This document shows, piece by piece, positions 33,103-33,224 of a DNA stretch of 33,224 nucleotides. Position 1 is the first letter of the stretch. Every line of letters starts with the position of its first letter. This DNA comes from Meiothermus rufus DSM 22234 (GTDB lineage Bacteria > Deinococcota > Deinococci > Deinococcales > Thermaceae), in the NCBI RefSeq assembly GCF_000423425.1, contig NZ_AUHY01000031.1:1-33224 (forward strand), in the 5' to 3' direction. The notes below the pieces were generated by a model that was given only the letters and a program-made list of their open reading frames with translations, was not told the origin of the DNA and made no database searches. Both the position numbers and the translations under genes were made by a program.

Positions 33103-33224
33103 GTAGGAGTTACGCAGTTGCAGTTGACTGGACATTCTTCTGTGTGCTAGGAGGAGAGTGCTTAGCCAAGCTTCTCCAAAGGGGGTGATGCCCATGAACC
33201 CACCGAAGTGCGATGACCTGGACT
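33103..33224 (+). mobile_element. Left end of an insertion sequence
   Basis: GTAGGAGTTACGCAGTTG at 33103-33120 resembles the terminal repeat of a group of IS4/IS701-like elements and related MITEs common in cyanobacteria and Meiothermus (from memory, not searched). The first codons of a transposase follow 74 bp later. The right end is outside the window. Confidence 0.6.
33194..33224 (+). CDS. Transposase N-terminus (3'-truncated by window edge)
   Basis: Only MNPPKCDDLD is visible, in frame to the window end. This start is typical of DDE transposases whose proteins begin MNPPKCDDLDYI or similar. The ATG at 33194 is preceded by GGGGGTGATG; an ATG two codons earlier (33188) is also possible. 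Family assignment is tentative given the short stretch. Confidence 0.55.
   Translation, partial: MNPPKCDDLD

Noticed and set aside
1-33224. CRISPR arrays, tRNA or rRNA genes
   Set aside because: No regularly spaced repeats and no T-loop or rRNA-like stretches were seen in the gaps.

Overview
The window looks like a chromosomal segment from the Deinococcota, most likely a Thermaceae member of the Meiothermus type. This is inferred from the high GC content, the very frequent CTCGAG hexamer, and many genes that start a few bases after a TANNNT -10 box with no Shine-Dalgarno. No taxonomic search was possible.

Layout. (1) 1-1236: the 3' end of an IS5-type transposase sits inside the signal-peptide region of a haem-binding (EB_dh-like) protein gene, which is also frameshifted in a C7 run. 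(2) 1278-5649, minus strand: folate/dTMP genes folA and thyA, an FAD-dependent oxidoreductase, and a subtilisin-like lipoprotein. (3) 5789-9215, minus: a large SARP/BTAD-ATPase-TPR regulator split by a C8 run. (4) 9362-9997: a one-TM hypothetical protein, divergent from a TPR-GGDEF diguanylate cyclase (10098-11948). (5) 12006-18508: mostly plus-strand core genes psuG, a RodZ-like protein with a PEGA domain, rplU-rpmA-obgE-rsfS and pilT, with yqeK and a small membrane protein on the minus strand. (6) 18563-27528: a seven-gene minus-strand run starting with a second SARP/BTAD-ATPase regulator. It is followed by a 60-aa protein, a beta-propeller lipoprotein, a 42-aa lipoprotein, two secreted proteins, and a second subtilisin-like lipoprotein whose catalytic domain is split by a 12-base homopolymer. 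(7) 28092-33009, minus: prs, then pstB, pstA, pstC and pstS with a three-unit Pho box; another IS element begins about 15 bp beyond that box.

How it fits together. Housekeeping genes are intact. The accessory material consists of two modules, each pairing a SARP-type STAND-like regulator with a secreted S8 protease lipoprotein. In each module one member is broken at a C/G homopolymer: the regulator in module 1 and the protease in module 2. A third gene, the haem protein, is broken the same way. This is either phase-variable/slippage-controlled expression, pseudogene decay, or sequencing error. It is the main thing to resolve here. The second module looks like a surface or secretion system made of four lipoproteins or exported proteins plus a protease, controlled by its own first gene. 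I do not recognise a named system for it.
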